In this document: positions 17,323 through 26,426 of the stretch, piece after piece
Position numbering within the stretch: the first letter of the stretch is position 1
Layout: each line of letters begins with the position of its first letter
Source: Natronospirales bacterium
Lineage (GTDB): Bacteria; Pseudomonadota; Gammaproteobacteria; Natronospirales; REEB76
Direction: 5' to 3'
Length of the DNA: 64,000 bases
Assembly: GCA_021792635.1 (NCBI GenBank)
Contig: JAJYUH010000011.1
Coordinates: forward strand, 36,985-100,984
Notes under the pieces: model-generated
Database searches by the model: none
What the model was told of the DNA's origin: nothing
What the model saw: only the letters and a program-made list of their open reading frames with translations
Made by a program: the position numbers and the translations under genes

Positions 17323-18042
17323 TTACCAGGGAATGCGTTGCCGGTCCCGCCAAAAGAAACCGCTGTCTGTAGCCTGGGGCGAGGTAGCGAGCCAAACGAT
17401 GGTTTCCACGCCTTGCTCGACGGAACGGGTCGCACTCAATCCGCCCATGGCGGTTCTTACCCAGCCGGGGCAGACGGAATTCACGCGGATATGCCGCGGC
17501 GCCAGTTCATGTGCAAATACGCGTGTGACTGCATTGAGTGCGGTTTTGGAGAGGCGATAACCCAGGTGACCGCCGCCCATGTCATGGAGTGCGCCCATGC
17601 CGGAGGATACATTGATGATGCGCGCGCTCTCGCTGAACAGCGGTGCCAGTGCCTGGATGAGGCGCACCGCCCCCAGGGTATTGGTGTTGAAGTGCTGCAT
17701 CAGCGTGAGGGGCGATACCGTGAGCGGGTCGGACGATTCGGCGCCCGGTTCGCGCGCGGATTTGGTAAGAATACCGGCGTTGTTCACCAGCACGTCCACG
17801 CGGTCGTGTTTCTCACGGATATGGCGCGCCAGTGCCCGGGCATCCTCGCTGACGGTCACGTCCAGCTTGTGCAGTTCCACCGTCAATTTTTCCGCCCGCA
17901 GCCGTTTGAGCGCGTCCGCCCCGGCCTGCAAATTGCGGGCGGTGAGAATGACGTGAAAGCCGCGTTGTGCAAGCTGGCGCGCAGTCTCGAAACCAAGGCC
18001 GCGATTGGCGCCCGTGACCACGGCGATTTTTTGATCGGCCAT
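17323..18042 (-). CDS. Short-chain dehydrogenase/reductase (carbonyl-reductase-like), 239 aa
   Basis: Classical SDR: TGANRGLG at residues 10-17 for NAD(P) binding, DVLVNNAGI, catalytic Ser in INVSSGMGAL, catalytic YxxxK in YRLSKTALN, and the VCPGWVRTAMGG segment. The NRGLG and MGGLSAT forms resemble carbonyl-reductase-like SDRs. The substrate is unknown. ATG 18042 is used; the upstream extension overlaps the divergent msrA start region and does not resemble SDR sequence. About 100 bp separate it from msrA. Confidence 0.9.
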   Translation of the reverse strand: MADQKIAVVTGANRGLGFETARQLAQRGFHVILTARNLQAGADALKRLRAEKLTVELHKLDVTVSEDARALARHIREKHDRVDVLVNNAGILTKSAREPGAESSDPLTVSPLTLMQHFNTNTLGAVRLIQALAPLFSESARIINVSSGMGALHDMGGGHLGYRLSKTALNAVTRVFAHELAPRHIRVNSVCPGWVRTAMGGLSATRSVEQGVETIVWLATSPQATDSGFFWRDRQRIPW

Positions 18043-18141
18043 GCCGATTCTCCGGGGGCTCGCTGCACTGGAAATAAAACGCAGTATGATACGGTCCTGG
18101 CAGGAAGGTAAATCCCGCGTCTGTTCATCCGGGTTCGTCCA

Positions 18142-18780
18142 ATGTCCGGTCATTCCAGAAAAATCAGCGTGCTATCCGCGGCGCAGACCCCGCCGGGCCG
18201 CGCGCTTGTCATGCCGGTGGCGGAACGGCATTACGTCAACGGTCATCCGCTCAAACCACCGTTTCCCGCCGACATGCAGGCAGCGGTGTTCGGACTGGGC
18301 TGTTTCTGGGGTGCGGAGCGCAAATTCTGGCTGTTATCCGGCGTGTACGTGACCGCCGCGGGTTACGCCGGCGGTTATACGACCCATCCCACCTATGAAG
18401 AAGTGTGCACGGGCCGCACCGGCCATGCGGAAGTGGTGCGCGTGATATTCGATCCCGCAGTGATGAGCTACGGGAAATTGCTGCAAACATTCTGGGAGGC
18501 GCACGACCCGACACAAGGGATGCGTCAGGGTAACGACGTGGGAGCCCAGTACCGCTCCTGTATTTATACCTACGCGGAGACACAGCAGCGTGCTGCCGAG
18601 GAATCCCGGCAACGCTATCAACAGGCGCTGCAAGCGGCAGGCTATCCACCCGTCACCACCGAAATCCATCCGGCACCGGAATTTTACTATGCCGAGGATT
18701 ACCACCAGCAGTATCTCGCCAAGAATCCAGACGGCTACTGCGGTCTCGGTGGCACCGGCATGACGTGTCCGAGTGCGTGA
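18142..18780 (+). CDS. msrA: Peptide methionine-S-sulfoxide reductase A
   Basis: MsrA of 212 aa in the longer E. coli-like form: an N-terminal arm (ending [13 protein letters not shown]), catalytic GCFWGAER with Cys54, [41 protein letters not shown], and a C-terminal segment with two Cys ([12 protein letters not shown]) that can serve as resolving thiols. It repairs Met-S-sulfoxide with thioredoxin as reductant; two thioredoxin genes lie elsewhere in this window. ATG 18142 has only a weak ribosome site, but the N-terminal arm matches the long family form. Confidence 0.95.
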   Translation: MSGHSRKISVLSAAQTPPGRALVMPVAERHYVNGHPLKPPFPADMQAAVFGLGCFWGAERKFWLLSGVYVTAAGYAGGYTTHPTYEEVCTGRTGHAEVVRVIFDPAVMSYGKLLQTFWEAHDPTQGMRQGNDVGAQYRSCIYTYAETQQRAAEESRQRYQQALQAAGYPPVTTEIHPAPEFYYAEDYHQQYLAKNPDGYCGLGGTGMTCPSA

Positions 18781-18789
18781 TCCGGTAGC

Positions 18790-18806
18790 CCCGTCATTTT
18801 GACGGG
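18790..18806 (+). terminator. Small stem-loop between msrA and the ICMT-like gene
   Basis: Perfect 7-bp stem CCCGTCA/TGACGGG with a TTT loop, 10 bp after the msrA stop. No U-run follows, so it may be an attenuating or processing hairpin rather than a full terminator. Confidence 0.4.
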
Positions 18807-18836
18807 TAGGCACGATCAATAAAAAGGAGACGTGAC

Positions 18837-19400
18837 ATGTGGACTTTGCGGGGGACCGCCATTTTCCTGTTCTTCCTGTGGCTGTTTCTCGACGGCGCGG
18901 TGGTATTCCGCCGCAAGACCGGCAAGGCCGAGAACCGCGACCGATTCTCGATGCTGGCGATCATGCTGGGCAACCTTGTCGCCTGGGCAGCGGGTATCTA
19001 TATTGCCTATACACCTTACGCTGTCATCCACCCGAGCGTGCCGGTGCAGGTTGTGGGACTCATCATCATGGGCATCGGCATCCTGGTACGTTCCATCGCC
19101 ATCGCCCAGCTCGGCCGTTTCCATACGCCGAACGTGGCGGTGCTGGCGGATCACCGGGTAGTGGACAGCGGCCTCTACCGCCATGTGCGTCATCCGAGCT
19201 ATCTCGGCGCACTGATTGCATTCCTGGGCTGCAGCCTGGCGCTCGGCAATTGGCTGAGCCTGCTCGTCATCATGGCGCTTTCCATCGTGGCTTATCTGTA
19301 CCGCATTCACGAGGAGGAAGCGGCGCTCACGGCTTCGCTGGGTGATCAATATCGCGACTACTGCCGGCGCACCAGACGGCTGGTTCCCTTCGTTTATTGA
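18837..19400 (+). CDS. Isoprenylcysteine carboxyl methyltransferase-like / phospholipid methyltransferase-like membrane protein, 187 aa
   Basis: Four to five hydrophobic segments and the ICMT/PEMT C-terminal signature: HRVVDSGLYRHVRHPSYLGAL followed by RIHEEEAALTASLGDQYRDYCRRTRRLVPF. This region binds S-adenosylmethionine at the membrane interface in known members. Bacterial versions have varied or unknown acceptors. AAGGAGA precedes ATG 18837. It follows msrA by 56 bp on the same strand. Confidence 0.87.
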   Translation: MWTLRGTAIFLFFLWLFLDGAVVFRRKTGKAENRDRFSMLAIMLGNLVAWAAGIYIAYTPYAVIHPSVPVQVVGLIIMGIGILVRSIAIAQLGRFHTPNVAVLADHRVVDSGLYRHVRHPSYLGALIAFLGCSLALGNWLSLLVIMALSIVAYLYRIHEEEAALTASLGDQYRDYCRRTRRLVPFVY

Positions 19401-19453
19401 GGCGGCAACTATTTCCGGACTGTACCGTATGCCGGGTCCCGCGACGCTATCGG

Positions 19454-20128
19454 CTACTGAGGTGTTTCGCGTGTGGCGGGTGCCAGCCGGGATTGTTCCT
19501 TGACCCACACCGCGAGCTCCACACGGTTCCGCAGTTGCGTGCGCCGGAGTATGCGCTTCATGTGAACCTTGACGGTTTCCTCCGTGATACCGAGAAGTTG
19601 CGCGATCATCTTGTTGGTTTTGCCCTGAGCCACGGCTGCCACAATCTCGCACTCCCGGCGTGATAATACATCCTTTTTTCCCCGTCGATCGCGACCAGTA
19701 TCGTTAAGCACGCGGCCAAGGGCGGATCTGAGCCGCTGGCTGAGGATGATTTCCCCCTTCAGCGCATGTCGCACGCCTTGGAGCAGTTCCTCGGGCTCCA
19801 TGTCCTTGAGGAGGTAACCGACCGCTCCTTCGCGCAGAGCCTCGGTCAGATCTTCCTCCGCGTCGGAGACCGTCAGTATTACCACCTTGATTTTCGGCCA
19901 TTGTGGCCGGATCTTCCGCAACGTTTCGAGTCCGCTGTGTTCGCGCAAACGCAGATCCAGCAGCACCAAGTCGGGTTGTATCGCGGCAATTCCATTCAGC
20001 CCCTCATCGCCATTGGCGGCCTCACCGACGAGTTTGATGTCGGCGGTGAGTTCCAGCAATTGCCGTATTCCCCGCCGGAACACCGGATGGTCATCAATGA
20101 TGAATATCTTATGTTCTTTGCTGTTCAT
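19454..20128 (-). CDS. NarL/FixJ-type response regulator, 224 aa
   Basis: Receiver domain with IIDDHPVFRRG (acidic pocket), phosphoacceptor Asp in LVLLDLRLREHSG near residue 55, the Thr/Lys positions (VVILTVSD; YLLKDME), then a LuxR/NarL HTH (LSRRECEIVAAVAQGKTNKMIAQLLGITEETVKVHMKRIL). ATG 20128 is chosen because the receiver begins right after it. It overlaps the upstream kinase by 20 bp, so the two are translationally coupled and form a two-component pair. Given the NarX-like kinase and the qNOR gene 2.3 kb away, control of nitrogen-oxide or anaerobic respiration is plausible but not shown. Confidence 0.92.
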   Translation of the reverse strand: MNSKEHKIFIIDDHPVFRRGIRQLLELTADIKLVGEAANGDEGLNGIAAIQPDLVLLDLRLREHSGLETLRKIRPQWPKIKVVILTVSDAEEDLTEALREGAVGYLLKDMEPEELLQGVRHALKGEIILSQRLRSALGRVLNDTGRDRRGKKDVLSRRECEIVAAVAQGKTNKMIAQLLGITEETVKVHMKRILRRTQLRNRVELAVWVKEQSRLAPATRETPQ

Positions 20129-21347
20129 CCGATCCGGCTTCCGGCATGGAGTGCGATTTGCAGGACTCTGGCATGAAGGCGAGAACCACGGTTGTCCCGG
20201 TCGGCTGCCGTCTGGCAAACCGGATCTTGCCACCCAATATCCGGGCCCGCTCCCGCATGATACCCAGCCCGTAGCGTCCGCCCCGCCTGCCGGCAGATAT
20301 GCCAGGCGGGAGCCCGATACCATCGTCCTCAATTTCCATGGCGAGGATGTCATCATTCTTCAGGTGCAATCTTACCCACACAGACCCGGCCGACGCATGA
20401 CGCTCCACATTGACCAGCGACTCCTTCAGTATCTGCACCACGTTGATTTGTTCGTTCGCTGTGAGCAGTGATGCCGGAACACCATTGCGTACCCGCACGT
20501 TCAGTTTTGACCGTGCAGCGACTTGGCCGGCCACATGGGTCACGGCGGACTCGAAGCCCCCTTGCGGCAGGCTCAGGCGGAATGTCGTGATCAATTCCCG
20601 GACCTGGGCATTGGCATCGGTCAGTCCCTGGGCAAGTTCGGTTATCACCTCGCCCAGCCCGCTGGCTTGCCCATTCACGCCCAGGCGGTTGCGCAGGCGC
20701 AGCAATTGTATTTTGAGGTAAGCGAGAGTATGCGCGAGCGAATCATGCAAATCACGCGCTATGGCCATGCGCTCCTCCTGCAGCGCCCGGCGCTCAGCCT
20801 CGACCCGCAGCTCCGCAGCCTCGGCGAACAGCGCCAATCGGGCCCCCAGGGCTCCCAGGGTTGTGCGTTCCCGGGAGTTGAGCGCACGGTTTTCCGGCAG
20901 GCGGATGGAAAGCACGCCGTAGCGGGATTTCCGGGTTGCCAGCGGCACCTGCAGCACCCGTGCGCCGCCGGCGGCTCTGACCTCGTGCGGCCGGCGGCCG
21001 CCCAAACAGGCGCGACAATTCCTGGTCTGGCAGAAAGCCATGCGCGCCTCGGTTTCCGAAGGCGTCGAGGCCAGCATGACGGCGGCCTGTTGCCGGGCGT
21101 TGTTCAGGCAGATGGCCGCACCGGAAAAGCCGAGTAAATGCTCGATTCTGTCCAGCGCACATTGGTAGCTTGAAGCAGAGGCGGGCGCCGCGGAAAAGCA
21201 TTTCTCGATGTCGTAAAGGCATTCGAGAGCGTGGTTCGCTTGCGCCAGCTCTTTACAGCGTTTGTTGTATTTCTCAATCACGGCGTGACGCTGTGAATAT
21301 AAATTTGTGGTCACTGCAATCAACGCCTCATGGGGTTCGGCAGGCAC
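20109..21347 (-). CDS. NarX-like histidine kinase lacking membrane segments, 412 aa
   Basis: The N-terminal coiled region (about 1-50) leads into a GAF-like module with a Cys cluster (FCQTRNCRAC, near residues 105-114), followed by the HisKA_3 dimerisation helix ERMAIARDLHDSLAHTLAYLKIQL with the phospho-His. The HATPase domain includes LKESLVNVERHA, EIEDDGIGLP and GRYGLGIMRERA. This matches the cytoplasmic half of NarX. The two membrane helices and the periplasmic nitrate-binding domain are absent, and no frame upstream supplies them. The Cys cluster could ligate iron-sulfur or haem, or sense thiol state. It pairs with the overlapping NarL-like regulator. Confidence 0.88.
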   Translation of the reverse strand: MPAEPHEALIAVTTNLYSQRHAVIEKYNKRCKELAQANHALECLYDIEKCFSAAPASASSYQCALDRIEHLLGFSGAAICLNNARQQAAVMLASTPSETEARMAFCQTRNCRACLGGRRPHEVRAAGGARVLQVPLATRKSRYGVLSIRLPENRALNSRERTTLGALGARLALFAEAAELRVEAERRALQEERMAIARDLHDSLAHTLAYLKIQLLRLRNRLGVNGQASGLGEVITELAQGLTDANAQVRELITTFRLSLPQGGFESAVTHVAGQVAARSKLNVRVRNGVPASLLTANEQINVVQILKESLVNVERHASAGSVWVRLHLKNDDILAMEIEDDGIGLPPGISAGRRGGRYGLGIMRERARILGGKIRFARRQPTGTTVVLAFMPESCKSHSMPEAGSDEQQRT

Positions 21348-22025
21348 GACGGATCAAACGTTCCACTGAAAAGGTCTGCAATCGGCGATGGGGCGCTTCT
21401 TTGCGGGAAGTATCGCCCCCGGTGACAGTTGCCATTGTACCGATACTGGCCGCTGTTAAGCGCCAACGTGCCGAAATGTCTTTTCGAGTCCCGTGGGAAT
21501 GTCTCTCATTCACTTTTTCCCAAAAATGAATCCGCGGTTACCGCTCAATCTGCCGGGGCATCCCCAGCCCTGTTCCAGGGTGGCGCAGCCCGGATTCCGG
21601 GCTGCATAACTGCGCATACCTCGAAAGAGGTAATCCCCGGACCTTTGGGGTTACCCCGGGAAAACCGGATATGGCAGGGCGATTTTCGCAAGCGGCGATT
21701 TTATCAAAGGACACAATGATTTTCAGTCGCGGGCTACGGCCTGCGGTGGTAAGCAGCGGCCAATGGTCACGTCACCGCGCGGATTTTCCGAACAACATCG
21801 GGTCCTTCCTATTGTAAAGTTGCAACACCCTCACGGGTAATCGTGATCTTGCGGCAAAAATGCTGTTGCATTTACGCACACTGTGACACGGCTTGATGCC
21901 AGGTCTGGAAATCAGACGATGCGGAAATCGGGATGCTTTCGAGAGGCGTGCGATGCAACTATGTTAATCGTCAGTGCCAAAAGATCGTTGTCATGCAACA
22001 CCTTGAATTAAGGAGTGGCTTGATT
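21348..22025. other. Intergenic region between the kinase and TonB receptor genes, with clustered hairpins
   Basis: No gene is supported. Between 21555 and 21660 lie GGGG/CCCC (21555-21565), GCAGCCCGG/CCGGGCTGC with a 3-nt loop (21585-21605), TACCTC-GAAA-GAGGTA (21617-21632) and GGTAATCCCC pairing imperfectly with GGGGTTACC (21629-21655). The last two share bases 21629-21632, so they are mutually exclusive. The remaining 370 bp up to the receptor start hold its promoter and leader, but I could not place a convincing -35/-10 pair. Confidence 0.5.
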
Positions 22026-25000
22026 ATGAACAAGAGTACTCTCAGCAAAGCCGTCCGCTGTGCGCTGATGGCGGGCGCGGCCACGGCGCTGGCGGCGCCG
22101 GCGGTATTCGCGCAGGATCCCCACAGCAGCAGCAATCAGAACCAGAACAGCAACACTGCGCAACTGGGCAAGATTGAGGTGGTGGGTTCGCGCATTTTGC
22201 GGTCCAGCGTAGAGACGGCCCAGCCGGTGACCATCATCACCGCCAAGCAGTTGAAAGAGACCGGGCTCACCTCCATTGGTGACATTCTGCAGCAGATTTC
22301 CTCGGCCGGCTCGGCGCTGAACACGATGTTCAACAACGGCGGTGACGGCGAGACTTTCATTGACCTGCGCAATCTGGGTGCAGCCCGGGTGCTGGTGCTG
22401 GTCAACGGCCGGCGCTGGATGAACGATCTGGGCGGTCCGGTGGACCTGAACACCATTCCGGTGTCGATCATTGACCACATCGAGATTCTGCAGGACGGCG
22501 CTTCGGCCATTTACGGCTCGGACGCCATTGCCGGGGTGATCAACATCATCACCATCAAGAACTTCAACGGGGCCGAGGCGCATGCCTACTTGGGCATGTA
22601 CGACGGTCACGGGGTCGGCGGCGGCTGGGACGGCAAGACCCAGGAATACGACTTCACCCTGGGCAACAGCGGCAACCGCGGCGGCGTGCTGATGAACGTG
22701 TCCTATGTGAACCAGCAGCCCATCTGGGCGGGACAACGCACCATCTCCTATTGGCCCGTCATCGGCGCTGATCAGAACTCGGGCAGTTCCGCCACCCTCG
22801 CGGGGCGTTTCTTCATTTTCCCGGCGGCCACTCCCGGCAAGTGTCCGGGTACGGCCACGCCGACCCCGACGAGCGGCAGTTGCGACCTGACGCTGACCAG
22901 CTACCCGACGAACACGCCGACGCTGGGCAATTTCACCAACTGGGCCAATACCGACCGCTACAACTATGCCCCATCGAACTATCTGGTGACGCCCAATGAA
23001 CGCACCAGCCTGTATGTGCAGGGGCATTACCAACTGCGGGATAATCTGACCTTCTCCACCGATGTCATGTACAACCGGCGCGTCTCCCAGCAGATCCTGG
23101 CGCCCATGCCGCTGTTCATCGGCGCGTTCGGCAACAACTTCTCCAACACGCTGCCGATCGGTATCGGGGCGAGCAACCCCTTCAACCCGTTCGGCGTCAA
23201 TCTGGTCCCGAACTACGGGAGCGCGTGCGTGGCGGCGGGCACCTGCGACGTGCTCGGCTTTGCCGGCCGCCGGATGGTGGAAGCCGGTCAACGCATGTAC
23301 AACCAGAACCGCGACAGTTACCAGATCCACATGGGGCTCAAGGGCTACTTCAACACCCTGGGCAGCGAGTGGGACTGGGACGTGGGCTACAACTACGGCA
23401 CCAACTACGAGACCGACGTCACTACCGGGCTGATGAACACCCAGCGGATGCAGTACGCCCTCAACAACTGCACCGCCAGTGGCGGGGCGGTTTCCGGCAG
23501 CAACCCGTTATTGCCGGGCTGCACCCCCCTGAACTTCTTCGGCGGGGCGGGCAGCATCACCCCCGCGATGCTGCAATATATCCTGTTCGAGGCGCATGAC
23601 GTTATGATCACCAACATGCGGGACTATACCGGCAACATCACCGGTGACCTGTTCAACCTGCCGGCGGGACCGCTGGCCATGGCCGCGGGCTACGAGTATC
23701 TGGAACAGGACGGGTTCTTTCATCCGGACGCGCTGACTTCCGAGGGCAACACCTCGGGCAACGTGACCCAGCCGACGAATGGCCGCGAGGTCACCAAGGC
23801 CGAGTACGTGGAGTTCGACGTGCCGCTGGTGGCGGATGCGCCGTTCATGAAGAGCCTGAGCCTGCACCTGGCCAACCGCTGGTCGCAGTTCAACTGGATC
23901 GGCGGCAATCCGGGCACGGCGCTGTCCACGATCACGCACTTTGACCATGCCTCCACGGGCCTCGCGGCCCTGCGCTGGCAGGTCACGGACACCCTGTTGC
24001 TGCGTGCTTCCTGGTCCCAGGGCTTCCGTGTCCCGTCCATCAGTGGGCTCTACTTCGGCAACAGCGACAGCTTCCCGACCATTCAAGATCCATGCGTGGG
24101 CGCCACGAAGGCCCCGTTCTGCGGTGCCGGTCCCTACACTCAGCCGAATGGCCAGATCCGCACCACCGTGGGCGGCAATCCGAACATGACGCCGGAGAAG
24201 TCCATCTCGCAGACGGTGGGTTTTGTGTACAGCCCCGACTGGCTGCCGGGCTTTGACTTCAGCGCGGATTACTACAAGATCAACCTGGTCAATGCCCTCA
24301 GCAGCATCCCGCCCCAGACCATCCTGGACGGGTGCTATTTCGGGAATAACCCCAACTACTGCAAGCTGATCCAACGCGGTGCAGGCAATTACAACGCGCC
24401 CGGAGCCATCACCGACATCCTCGACCTCAACACCAACGTGGGTGGCATCAAGACCGAGGGCGTGGACATCTCGACCCACTACAAGTTCCCGTCCACCGCG
24501 GTCGGCGACTTCATGCTGGGCCTCAACTGGACGTTCACGAAGGAGTATGTGGTTACCGAGCCCTTTGGATCACAGGGTCTGAATGCCAGCCTGGAAGAGG
24601 CCGGTACCACCGGTACGACGAGCGGTGCGTTCAGCGGCATTCCGAAGCAGCGTGCCCACCTTGCGCTGAACTGGAACTATGGCAACTGGTCGGCGTTGTG
24701 GGCGGTGCAGTACATCGGCGGCATGACCGAGGACTGCCAGTCGGTGGGGTTGTACTTCACCAAGAGTAATCCGCTGTCGAATTACTGCCCGACCAACGGA
24801 ACGTTCCCGTTCGCGAGCGGCACGGTGCCGTTGAACCACATCGGCGCGACGTTCTATCATGACGTACAGGCGACCTATCACATGGATAGCTGGAACACCG
24901 ACTTCACCTTCGGTATCCGCAATCTGTTTGACAAGGTGCCGCCCATCGCCATGTCGGCGTTTGCCAACAGCTTCCTGCCGACCTACTACCGTGCGCCGGG

Positions 25001-25037
25001 CCGCTTCTTCTACGTCCGCGTCGGGGTGAAGTTCTGA
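22026..25037 (+). CDS. TonB-dependent outer-membrane receptor, 1003 aa
   Basis: The signal peptide (MNKSTLSKAVRC...AAPAVFAQD) cleaves near residue 29. A plug domain follows (IEVVGSRILRSSVETAQPVTIITAKQL ... LNTIPVSIIDHIEILQDGASAIYGSDAIAGVINIIT), then a large beta-barrel ending FYVRVGVKF with the terminal Phe needed for outer-membrane assembly. Loops are rich in Asn, Gly and Pro and contain several Cys. This long, VVGSRI-type receptor class is typical of Xanthomonadales and sphingomonad-like genomes and often imports carbohydrates or peptides. The ligand is unknown. ATG 22026 follows AAGGAG by 10 nt and begins the signal peptide. A strong terminator follows. Confidence 0.93.
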   Translation: MNKSTLSKAVRCALMAGAATALAAPAVFAQDPHSSSNQNQNSNTAQLGKIEVVGSRILRSSVETAQPVTIITAKQLKETGLTSIGDILQQISSAGSALNTMFNNGGDGETFIDLRNLGAARVLVLVNGRRWMNDLGGPVDLNTIPVSIIDHIEILQDGASAIYGSDAIAGVINIITIKNFNGAEAHAYLGMYDGHGVGGGWDGKTQEYDFTLGNSGNRGGVLMNVSYVNQQPIWAGQRTISYWPVIGADQNSGSSATLAGRFFIFPAATPGKCPGTATPTPTSGSCDLTLTSYPTNTPTLGNFTNWANTDRYNYAPSNYLVTPNERTSLYVQGHYQLRDNLTFSTDVMYNRRVSQQILAPMPLFIGAFGNNFSNTLPIGIGASNPFNPFGVNLVPNYGSACVAAGTCDVLGFAGRRMVEAGQRMYNQNRDSYQIHMGLKGYFNTLGSEWDWDVGYNYGTNYETDVTTGLMNTQRMQYALNNCTASGGAVSGSNPLLPGCTPLNFFGGAGSITPAMLQYILFEAHDVMITNMRDYTGNITGDLFNLPAGPLAMAAGYEYLEQDGFFHPDALTSEGNTSGNVTQPTNGREVTKAEYVEFDVPLVADAPFMKSLSLHLANRWSQFNWIGGNPGTALSTITHFDHASTGLAALRWQVTDTLLLRASWSQGFRVPSISGLYFGNSDSFPTIQDPCVGATKAPFCGAGPYTQPNGQIRTTVGGNPNMTPEKSISQTVGFVYSPDWLPGFDFSADYYKINLVNALSSIPPQTILDGCYFGNNPNYCKLIQRGAGNYNAPGAITDILDLNTNVGGIKTEGVDISTHYKFPSTAVGDFMLGLNWTFTKEYVVTEPFGSQGLNASLEEAGTTGTTSGAFSGIPKQRAHLALNWNYGNWSALWAVQYIGGMTEDCQSVGLYFTKSNPLSNYCPTNGTFPFASGTVPLNHIGATFYHDVQATYHMDSWNTDFTFGIRNLFDKVPPIAMSAFANSFLPTYYRAPGRFFYVRVGVKF

Positions 25038-25074
25038 GAAAAACGCTCCCATAAGAACAACAAGGTAAATCAGA

Positions 25075-25100
25075 CGGCCCCGGAAACGGGGCCGCCTTTT
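25075..25100 (+). terminator. Rho-independent terminator of the TonB receptor gene
   Basis: Perfect 8-bp stem CGGCCCCG/CGGGGCCG closed by a GAAA tetraloop, followed by CCTTTTTGTG. It lies 38 bp after the receptor stop codon. Confidence 0.92.
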
Positions 25101-25111
25101 TGTGTGCCGGG

Positions 25112-25300
25112 CATGTTTGACAGCTTGGGGGTGCAAGTCCCCTGTCCAACCGGATGGAGAGGAAGGGTCAGCGAAGCGCAAGGGCATCGCTGCGAGGCTG
25201 GGTCTGATAGAAGCGTGGAGCGAACGTACGCGCCGATGGATTAAGAACCGGATAAAAGGCATGCCGTTTGGGACGAGTGGGCAGATGGCCACAAAGTCCA
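25112..25300 (+). other. Structured non-coding stretch resembling part of a group II intron (tentative)
   Basis: After the terminator, the segment has GACAG..GGGG-GTGCAAGT-CCCC..TGTC (about 25121-25147), a nested hairpin with the GGTGCAAGTCCC core often seen in domain I of bacterial group II introns. It is followed by CAGCGAAGCGCAAGGG and GTGGAGCGAACGTACG, which also look RNA-like. No reverse transcriptase frame or intron 3' end is present. It could be a decayed intron fragment or the leader of the next gene. Confidence 0.3.
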
Positions 25301-25316
25301 TATTCATCATCAGTCA

Positions 25317-26426
25317 GTGCTATCATCTGCCAATAAGTCTGTCGCCGCGATCCGGTCCACACATCCCGTGAGCCTCACCCTCAGCAGCGATGATATCGCC
25401 CGCAACCCCGCTTGGCATCTCTACGACATGGATATCAAGCGCGGAGAACTGCACTTTCTGGAAGTGACGCCGGAAACTTTTGAGCGCTCCGCTTTCCTTG
25501 ACACCCGTATCGGTTTTACCGGCGACCGGTTGCACGGCTTTCCCGCAGAGGCAGTGGCGGCAGCGCTCGCCCATGCCCGGGCCGGCGCACGTCCTCCCAC
25601 AGTCAATTACCTGTTCCACAGTTCCTTCTGCTGCTCTTCACTCCTGGCCCGCTCCCTGCACCGCGCCGGGCGTACCCTGGTGCTGCGGGAGCCATTGATA
25701 CTGCGGCGCCTGGCCGACCTCAAACGTGAACCGGGGATGGCGGCAGACTTCTGGCCGAGGCAGGGCCAGGCCCTGCTGGATATGAGCTTGACCCTGCTCG
25801 CCAAGACCTGGGCGGATTCCGAATCGGTACTTATCAAACCCACTAACCTGGCCAATAGTCTGGCGGCAGAGCTGCTTACCGCCCGCCCCACGGCCCGTGC
25901 GCTGTTCCTGTACTCTGATCTGGAAACCTTCCTGATATCCAACCTGAAGAAGCCTGATGTGACCAAACAGAAAATGCCGCTGCTGGCACGCATCTTCAGT
26001 CGTGAAACCGGGTATGCGGGATTATTTCCGGAGCTGCAACTGGATCAGCTCGATCATCTGCAATCGGTGGTGATCGTGTGGCACACGCAACTGCTGCTCT
26101 TCGGCCGTCTGCTGCAAACCTACCTCCAACGGCTCGCCTCCCTTGACAGTGCCGCTCTGCTGGCCGAACCTGAAACCATGATCACCGCCGCCGCACGCTT
26201 CTTCGGTGAGGCCCTGACCGCGCGGGAGGTTCGCGATATCGTGGCCGGTCCCGTCTGGCACACTCATGCCAAGGATCCGCGCGCGACCTATGACCGGCAA
26301 CTGCGTGAACAGGAAAACCGGGAACTCGCGCGACGCTATTGCGACGAACTTGCGGGCGCGCTGCGCTGGGCGGAGCCTCTGCTCCAGCGATATCCGGTAT
26401 CCCTGCCGCTACCCCGCGCCTTGTAG
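25317..26426 (+). CDS. Sulfotransferase-like P-loop protein, 369 aa
   Basis: NYLFHSSFCCSSLLARSL (residues about 97-114) matches the position and form of the 5'-phosphosulfate-binding loop of sulfotransferases, though the usual RSGST is replaced by SSFCCSS. LVLREPLILRRL and FLYSDLETFLIS follow, as in bacterial sulfotransferase-family proteins. It probably uses PAPS or a related nucleotide, with an unknown acceptor. The start is uncertain: GTG 25317 opens the frame and GTG 25368 is an alternative. Its place directly behind a TonB receptor recurs in related genomes as I recall, but the functional link is not established. There is no signal peptide. Confidence 0.7.
   Translation: MLSSANKSVAAIRSTHPVSLTLSSDDIARNPAWHLYDMDIKRGELHFLEVTPETFERSAFLDTRIGFTGDRLHGFPAEAVAAALAHARAGARPPTVNYLFHSSFCCSSLLARSLHRAGRTLVLREPLILRRLADLKREPGMAADFWPRQGQALLDMSLTLLAKTWADSESVLIKPTNLANSLAAELLTARPTARALFLYSDLETFLISNLKKPDVTKQKMPLLARIFSRETGYAGLFPELQLDQLDHLQSVVIVWHTQLLLFGRLLQTYLQRLASLDSAALLAEPETMITAAARFFGEALTAREVRDIVAGPVWHTHAKDPRATYDRQLREQENRELARRYCDELAGALRWAEPLLQRYPVSLPLPRAL

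Noticed and set aside
21555..21660. Cyclic di-GMP-I (GEMM) riboswitch
   Set aside because: GGGGTTACC and a GAAA tetraloop are present, but the order of stems and the conserved core bases do not fit the motif.
25121..25147. tRNA-like T-arm in the TonB receptor downstream region
   Set aside because: The hairpin has GTGCAAGT rather than a TTC-type loop, and no acceptor or anticodon arm can be formed around it.
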